64,000 bases of DNA from Calvatia gigantea (lineage: Eukaryota; Basidiomycota; Agaricomycetes; Agaricales; Lycoperdaceae), in assembly GCA_025093985.1 (NCBI GenBank), contig JACAAK010000011.1, forward strand, positions 2,225,338 through 2,289,337, given 5' to 3'. Positions 58,221 to 64,000 of the stretch are shown here, piece by piece (within the stretch, counting starts at the first letter, position 1; each line of letters opens with the position of its first letter). Under the pieces are notes generated by a model. The model ran no database searches. It was given only the letters and a program-made list of their open reading frames with translations, and had not been told where the DNA came from. Position numbers and translations under genes: made by a program.

Positions 58221-58844
58221 TACGTATTAGTAGTAGTCCAAGATTGCGTACACGGATGTACTTACCGCAAAGTGTTCCATATGGCACACCTGCAAGGAAA
58301 ACGTTGGTGATCCAATGCGATGTTGTTGGTCTTTCGCTATCCTGACCAGGGCCATCACCTCCCCGGCGTATAACTACTGGTAAAAGCGTTCACTCAAGAA
58401 CACGTTCGTCAAGCCACAGTACGAACTCTCAAACGACACTGACTACTGGCTCCATTTCTTCATCCTGCCTATTACCTGCCACACCAGGTTAAGCATTAGG
58501 TCTAGACTCCCTTCATATTGGTTGTGTGAACATCAATATAGGTTGCCCAACGTATCTATCTCGCTCACGCGCCCATAGAAAGCGCACTTTACCTAAGATG
58601 AGTCCAACCTGACATGCTTGGCGTAACGCACACTGCGTAGTGGATCACTACTCGCATCGCATACTCGAAGGCATGCCAGGTATCAAAGGAGTTGGAGCCA
58701 GAAGGCCCCGTCGGGTCGGGAGATTTTTGATTAGACCGAAGTCACCCAGAATCGTAACTGGGATTTCGTTTCGACCGAGAATTCAGAAGAAGTTTTCGCC
58801 AGGCGTCTAAAAGAACGCCCGCGGACAAGAGGTACTAGTGAAGC

Positions 58845-59605
58845 TCAAGCTTCAGCTAACCAACCATCCAAGGTAGTCTGACGAAAGTCAGTACGTTGAT
58901 CTCTGTTGAGATCTGGAAAACTACCTAGATCACGTCTTTCTAAGACAGCCCGCCGCCAAGAAGCAGCGAGATCTATAAGTTGTTTCGTTCGTCGCTTACT
59001 GACGATCAACCGCCGATCAAGAAGTCCAAGTTTATCCAAGCGTAGATACTCACCTCTGCCCACCAGAGAATTAGCAACTACACTAGAATGAGCGTCAACC
59101 TGCCAAAGCGGGTCTTCACCACCCCAATGCAATCGCCCTCCCCGACGAGTTTCAGTAAGTTCCGGCTTGGTTGCGAGTATTTCCGCGGAGAGTTCTGATT
59201 TCTCCGGGGTATTACTGAAGGATAATGTGCGTAATGCAACTATCCATCCAGACTTCAGGCTGTCTGCCAACGTTTTAACGTTAAATAAATCCCATGACAA
59301 GTTATATTCTGATTTAAGGACAAGGACGTCCGCTGGTTCAGGTCGACTCTCTCTAAGCCGATTATCCCAACGTTCCTTATAGTTTCTCCTTAACCAAGAA
59401 GCAATTAACTTAGGAGGGTAGCCTCTCGCAATATAGATATCCGCAATTTCTCTACATGCTTCTACGTAGTAATCATACTTCGAAGAAAGAGTGGCTAGCC
59501 TACTCAGTTCACTCGTGAATGTGCCACGCTTGACATATTCCGGGTGAGAGCTAATCCATGGTAAACGTTCGAAATGGTTAAGCGGTTTCCTGTACGGTTT
59601 GTGAC
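58845..59605 (-). pseudogene. PLE reverse transcriptase, copy 3, 5'-truncated
   Basis: An open frame without stops from the junction at 59605 to the natural stop at 58845, about 253 codons. It holds only the part after the catalytic motifs: KPYRKPLNHFERLPWISSHPEYVKRG-type block, YYVEACREIADIY, WLRRNYKERWDN, and the basic C-terminus. At 59605 it is joined directly to a pLTR fragment, so there is no start codon or catalytic centre. Confidence 0.85.
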
Positions 59606-59757
59606 GTACCTAACGATGTCATCAGCTTGACAACTGAAGGCGGGGTACATACCGTGGCAGGTTATTTACGCAACAGTCCAGCTCGGACAGTCCCTTAGTC
59701 CATCTATCAGCCTGCGCATCACGAGACAAGGCCGGCTCCACTCACCATTGTTAGGGG
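59606..59757 (-). repeat. 150-bp pLTR-start repeat between PLE copies
   Basis: Nearly identical to 58047-58200 and 60157-60310, starting GTACCTAACGATGTCATCAG on the plus strand. It ends in a shortened telomere-like run (TTAGGGGGGGGAGG). Confidence 0.8.
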
Positions 59758-59770
59758 GGGGAGGTGATTC

Positions 59771-60330
59771 CTAAAAACCGTTGAGTTGTCCGATGGAAGA
59801 GACAGCGCAACAGGCTGGGGAGCTACCCCAGCCACCTGTTTCGTCTTATGACAGACTCATCAGGCGCTCTGATTATCCATCAGTACCTACCAGACCAATA
59901 GAACGCGATTGTTCGCGTTATTATTGGGGACGAGCGTAAATAGCTCGATCCATGGAACAGCTGATAAATGTCAGCGAGCGCTTAAATAGCGCCCAAAAAT
60001 TCAAGCGCTTGTGGGCGCTTAAATTATCGTCAGGAAAGAAAAGTAAAGGAAAAACTTGTACTTAAGCGCCCGCGTAGCGCCCAAATGCGGGGCGCCCATT
60101 AAGCGCCCACGCACTTAAATACGAACATTATTGAAATTATAAAATGAACGTACCAAGTACCTAACGATGTCATCAGCTTGACAACTGAAGGCGGGGTACA
60201 TACCGTGGCAGGTTATTTACGCAACAGTCCAGCTCGGACAGTCCCTTAATCCATCTATCAGCCTGCGCATCACGAGACAAGGCCGGTTCCACTCACCATT
60301 GTTAGGGGAGGTTAGGGGTTAGGGGGTTCC
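59771..60330 (-). repeat. pLTR of PLE copy 2 with telomere-like run
   Basis: Corresponds to 57661-58220. The plus strand carries GTTAGGGGAGGTTAGGGG at 60301-60318. The AGCGCCC/GGCGCTTAA motif cluster is at about 59975-60120. Confidence 0.75.
59792..59881 (-). ncRNA. Type I hammerhead ribozyme, PLE copy 2
   Basis: On the minus strand: CTGATGA (59863-59857), stem II GTCT/AGAC (59856-59843), GAAA (59842-59839), stem III with an 8-bp GGCTGGGG/CCCCAGCC helix, and GTT with predicted cleavage after 59809. Stem I is AGCGC with GCGCT, fully paired, and an outer GATGGA/TCCATC helix. This is the best-paired copy in the window. Confidence 0.92.
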
Positions 60331-60954
60331 TACGTATTAGTAGTAGTCCAAGATTGCGTACACGGATGTACTTACCGCAAAGTGTTCCATATGGCACACC
60401 TGCAAGGAAAACGTTGGTGATCCGATGCGATGTTGTTGGTCGTTCGCTATCCCGACCGGGGCCATCACCTCCCCGGCGTATAGCTACTGGTAAAAGCGTT
60501 CACTCAAGAACACGTTCGTCAAGCCACAGTACGAACTCTCAAACGACACTGACTACTGGCTTCATTCCTTCATCCTGCCTATTACCTGCCACACCAGGTT
60601 AAGCATTAGGTCTAGACTCCCTTCATATTGGTTGTGTGAACGTCAATATAGGTTGCCCAACGTATCTATCCCGCTCACGCGCCCATAGAAAGCGCACTTT
60701 ACCTAAGATGAGTCCAACCTGACATGCTTGGCGTAACGCACACTGCGTAGTGGATCACTACTCGCATCGCATACTCGAAGGCATGCCAGGTATCAAAGGA
60801 GTTGGAGCCAGAAGGCCCCGTCGGGTCGGGAAATTTTTGATTAGACCGAAGTCACCCAGAATCGTAACTGGGATTTCGTTTCGACCGAGAATTCAGAAGA
60901 AGTTTTCGCCAGGCGTCTAAAAGAACGCCCGCGGACAAGAGGTACTAGTGAAGC

Positions 60955-62280
60955 TCAAGCTTTAGCTAACCAACCATCCAAGGTAGTCTGACGAAAGTCA
61001 GTACGTTGATCTCTATTGAGATCTGGAAAACTACCTAGATCACGTCTTTCTAAAACAGCCCGCCGCCAAGAGGCAGCGAGATCTATAAGTTGTTTCGTTC
61101 GTCGCTTACTGACGATCAACCGCCGATCAAGAAGTCCAAGTTTATCCAAGCGTAGATACTCACCTCTGCCCACCAGAGACTTAGCAACTACACTAGAATG
61201 AGCGTCAACCCGCCATAGCGGATCTTCACCACCCCAATGCAATCGCCCTCCCCGACGAGTTTCAGTAAGTTCCAGCTTGGTTGCGAGTATTTCCGCGGAG
61301 AGTTCTGATTTCTCCGGGGTATTACCGAAGGATAATGTGCGTAATGCAACTATCCATCCAGACTTCAGGCTGTCTGCCAACGTTTGAACGTTAAATAAAT
61401 CCCATGACAAGTTATATTCTGATTTAAGGACAAGGACGTCCGCTGGTTCAGGTCGACTCTCTCTAAGCCGATTATCCCAACGTTCCTTATAGTTTCTCCT
61501 TAACCAAGAAGCAATTAACTTAGGAGGGTAGCCTCTCGCAATATAGATATCCGCAATTTCTCTACATGCTTCTACGTAGTAATCATACTTCGAAGAAAGA
61601 GTGGCTAGCCTACTCAGTTCACTCGTGAATGTGCCGCGCTTGACATATTCCGGGTGAGAGCTAATCCATGGTAAACGTTCGAAATGGTTAAGCGGTTTCC
61701 TGTACGGTTTGTGACGAAACTCACCGTCCTCAAAGAAGAGGGTCAAATCCAGGAAGTTGACGTGATTATCATCCGCATCCCATTCAATTTCACAGTTCTC
61801 GAATTTGAGAGGACTTACCCATCCAAGGGCCTCTCCGTATGACCTAGCGTACACTAAGGCCAAACAATCATCGATATAGCATCCATAATACGCTACGCGG
61901 GCGGTTGAACCCATACGATAGGCTTCCTCATGGTGTACTCCATAAAGATTAGCTAAATCTGGTGAGCATGCAACGCCCATCGCTAATCCGTGATTCTGCC
62001 TATAATAATCCCCGTCGAACTGGAATATAAGATCGTCGTTGGCCGCTTTGAGGCACTCCCTCATTAACCAAGCTCTGTTGGTAGATTCCTCAACGCTTAA
62101 ATCCTCTTGCATCGATAACCATTTAAGGTATCTGTCATTAACAATCTCTAGACAGCGATCCTTATCGATATTAGGATAGAATGCTACGACGTCACCTGAG
62201 ACGAAGTATAAGCGATGCAGCGACCCATTTATTAATTTAAATTGGGGTAACGACAATTTAGCAAGCTTAAGTACCAAATC
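60955..62280 (-). CDS. Penelope-like reverse transcriptase, 5'-truncated
   Basis: A 441-codon open frame directly after a stop at 62283-62281. It has motif A GDVVAFYPNIDKD, NHGLAMGVACSPDLANLYG (motif B-like), the catalytic YIDDCLALVYA, FLDLTLFFEDGEFRHKPYRK and SSHPEYVKRG, then a Lys/Arg-rich C-terminal domain (RRLIVSKRRTKQLID). The pattern FLDL...Y.KP...SSHP...KRG is diagnostic of the Penelope RT group. The N-terminal RT part (DKG-like motifs) is absent, and no GIY-YIG endonuclease follows the RT. No ATG fits the start. Copy 1 at 919 begins at nearly the same RT residue, so the truncation point is shared. Confidence 0.85.
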   Translation of the reverse strand, partial: DLVLKLAKLSLPQFKLINGSLHRLYFVSGDVVAFYPNIDKDRCLEIVNDRYLKWLSMQEDLSVEESTNRAWLMRECLKAANDDLIFQFDGDYYRQNHGLAMGVACSPDLANLYGVHHEEAYRMGSTARVAYYGCYIDDCLALVYARSYGEALGWVSPLKFENCEIEWDADDNHVNFLDLTLFFEDGEFRHKPYRKPLNHFERLPWISSHPEYVKRGTFTSELSRLATLSSKYDYYVEACREIADIYIARGYPPKLIASWLRRNYKERWDNRLRESRPEPADVLVLKSEYNLSWDLFNVQTLADSLKSGWIVALRTLSFGNTPEKSELSAEILATKLELTETRRGGRLHWGGEDPLWRVDAHSSVVAKSLVGRGEYLRLDKLGLLDRRLIVSKRRTKQLIDLAASWRRAVLERRDLGSFPDLNRDQRTDFRQTTLDGWLAKA

Positions 62281-62700
62281 CTAGCATTATTAGGCTTTGC
62301 AAGAGCTAGCTGCTCTGGAGCCTATGGGTATGTGCCCTTTGCTGTAAAGAAGCTTACAAGGGTACTACCATTGGAATCGCCTTGTCAAGGGGATTCCAAT
62401 GGTACCAGAATCATGTAAAACGGATAAGTATTTGATTTTCTATGGAATAAAGAGCATTTTCCATGAATTATCTAAGAAGGAGCGGCTCCAGGAGAGGCTC
62501 TCGGCAATTGCCGTGGAGCCCATAGGCATGCGCCCTTTCCTGTGAAATAACATACAACCTTACTACCGTTGGAATCCCCTCGTCGAGGGGATTCCAACGG
62601 TACCAAAATCATGTCAAGGGGATAAGTATTTGACTTTCTATGGAATAAACAATATTTTCTTTCAATTATCTAAGAGGGAGCGGCTCCAGGAGCAGCTCTC
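62281..62700. repeat. Tandem repeat, 198-bp period, with long palindromes
   Basis: Two full units and the start of a third are seen; GGAGCGGCTCCAGGAG marks the unit junctions near 62480 and 62678. Each unit has a 37-bp palindrome: 62367-62403 (one arm mismatch) and 62565-62601 (perfect 17-bp arms, ACCGTTGGAATCCCCTC, 3-bp loop). No coding potential is seen. Confidence 0.75.
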
Positions 62701-62950
62701 GGCAGTTGCCGGGGAGCCTCTGGAGCCAGTGCCTCCAATGTGTGTGCGCCCACCTCAAAGCTCTGGAGCCTCCGGAAATTGCCGGTATGTGCTCTGGAGC
62801 CTGTCCCCGAGCCTCATGCCGTTCCAAATTGGGACACAGGCTCCAGAGCCTGTCCTTCCAATGCCCCGCGCCGTCCCCAATTAAGACACAGGCTCTGGGA
62901 GCTGTCCCTCCAGAGCCTGAGCTCGTCTGCTCAGCATTCTCCAGAGCCTC
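62700..62950. repeat. GC-rich patch of short CTCCAGAGCC-type repeats
   Basis: CTCTGGAGCC/GGCTCCAGAG and close variants recur at least eight times in both orientations over 250 bp. This gives many potential hairpins. The frames across it are repeat artefacts. Confidence 0.6.
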
Positions 62951-64000
62951 CCTTGAGACAACCCCTGGTCTATGCATATGTAACCCAACGTTTGGCCTAG
63001 TAAATGTGACCAAATAACGTTCATCCGTTGATTGTAAGTTGAACGTACTAGGCGACAACTGTGTAAACTAATCACCCCTGCCTGACGGCAACTACTCTCT
63101 ACTCTCAGCTCAGCTCGCACACCAAAAATGCAGGCCCAGATTCTGGCTTGGAAGCCATGGCACAATTACATTCTCGTCGTAAAACTAAGAAGGTGACGTT
63201 GCCGACGCGCTCAAGGCCCCAACGCACTCTCGTCCCCAAGGGGGCCTGCCTATACTACTCAGGCATTAATTGGCGGTATGTCACCAAACACATGGAATCT
63301 ACAGAAGGGGAAATTGATCCTCCAAGCAACAGAATGTGACTACGAAAATCCACCCAACACTCGTCCCTAGCGAACAGACGCCCACAAGCTCAGCTGCTCT
63401 ACGTCTCTCTTTCATCACCTGGAGGTCTCCCGGCTATCTCCTCACCACCTTGCGGCACCACACACAAGCTGTTGTGCCCGCGTTAAGCTTGACAGAAATT
63501 ATGCAAGAAGGAGTTGCAGGTCGAGCGGCTTGTGTGTGATAGGTGGCATCTTGTAGGTTGGGGGGGAATAGAGAGTGGCGAGGGGACGACAACATGTTGA
63601 ACACAACATAGACGAGGTCCGTGATCGTATTTCTTCTCTGACTCCTGGCTAACGCAACCACAGACCTCCAAGATTTTTATTCCGCCCTCTCTCACTCAGC
63701 AACAGACAATATCATGACAAAAGTCTCTTGTAGCTACTCTACAACACCGCACATCCCTCCCCGAGCACAAGCTCTCAGAATACCATGCCCGAACAGATGA
63801 GTGTTCTACCCCGGACAACTTGGGGGACCTAATGGTGTCCCTTCGCAGCTCGACGTTGGTTGTGGTGGATCCCGGAAGCGATGGCCGGGATCAGTGGGGT
63901 ATGCGCCCCTGGGAAATCTAGGCTCGCATTCGAACACATCCTCAACTGCCTCCAAGGTGAACCCCAAAAGAGTCCAAGACTGACTCAGAACTCAAATCCC
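62951..64000. other. Unassigned DNA at window end
   Basis: Several short frames; none has a recognisable domain. No tRNA or LTR is recognised. Confidence 0.4.

Larger units (their letters stand above)
57661..62280 (-). mobile_element. Two head-to-tail Penelope-like element copies
   Basis: Read on the minus strand: RT copy 2 (62280-60955), 3' region, telomere-like run (60330-60301), pLTR with hammerhead (to about 59771), a 150-bp repeat of the pLTR start (59757-59606), RT copy 3 truncated at its 5' end (59605-58845), 3' region, telomere-like run (58220-58191), and pLTR with hammerhead (to about 57661). The copies are about 97-98 percent alike by eye. CpG is retained, unlike copy 1. The head-to-tail arrangement with ribozymes in the pLTRs fits Penelope-like elements of the Coprina/Athena kind. 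Confidence 0.85.

Noticed and set aside
62630..63165. Overlapping frames rich in Ser/Pro/Cys
   Set aside because: Created by the short CTCCAGAGCC-type repeats, which are open in several frames by composition.
1..64000. tRNA or rRNA genes
   Set aside because: None recognised by eye. A tRNAscan-SE and Infernal run would be needed to exclude them.

Overview
The window reads as nuclear DNA of a mushroom-forming basidiomycete (Agaricomycetes). Its genes carry many introns of about 45-65 bp with GT..AG ends. Several families are typical of that group: DUF6533-type seven-helix proteins, F-box proteins, a basidiomycete-style P450 and NucA/NucB-like secreted proteins. I cannot name the species from sequence alone.

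Layout. Bases 1-7893 are a repeat-rich, AT-rich block almost without CpG. It holds a decayed Penelope-like retroelement (PLE) with a well-preserved type I hammerhead ribozyme, and a decayed Ty3/gypsy chromovirus inserted into a second copy of that element's ribozyme-bearing pseudo-LTR. Bases 9788-31000 form an accessory gene block: a DHA1-type MFS transporter (657 aa from nine exons) with a young Tc1/mariner element in one intron, a secreted NucA/NucB-like protein, an EZH2-like histone methyltransferase, a multi-pass membrane protein and an F-box protein. From about 25.5 kb, shrunken paralogs of MFS, NucA/NucB and F-box follow in the same order and orientation, so this looks like a tandem segmental duplication whose second copy is decaying. 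A DUF6533 membrane protein follows at 31.4-32.8 kb.

Bases 34306-55171 are a housekeeping block: the spliceosomal helicase BRR2 (14 exons), an F-box gene, a mitochondrial PCD-like/zinc-knuckle protein divergent from SEC31 (COPII coat, 1413 aa from ten exons), a cytochrome P450 and an HPP-family membrane protein. BRR2 contains ten single-base insertions; removing them gives a reading frame of exactly 2160 codons. I read these as consensus errors or very recent damage, not long-term decay.

Bases 55228-64000 are again transposon-rich: a Ty1/copia remnant with one LTR, then two head-to-tail PLE copies on the minus strand. These carry two more hammerhead ribozymes, telomere-like TTAGGG-type runs and a 150-bp block repeated three times. 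A 198-bp tandem repeat with long palindromes and a GC-rich repeat patch follow. The PLE features (reverse transcriptase of the Penelope type, telomere-like motifs, no endonuclease seen, ribozyme in the pseudo-LTR) resemble the telomere-associated, endonuclease-deficient Coprina/Athena group. They are the most unusual biology in the window.
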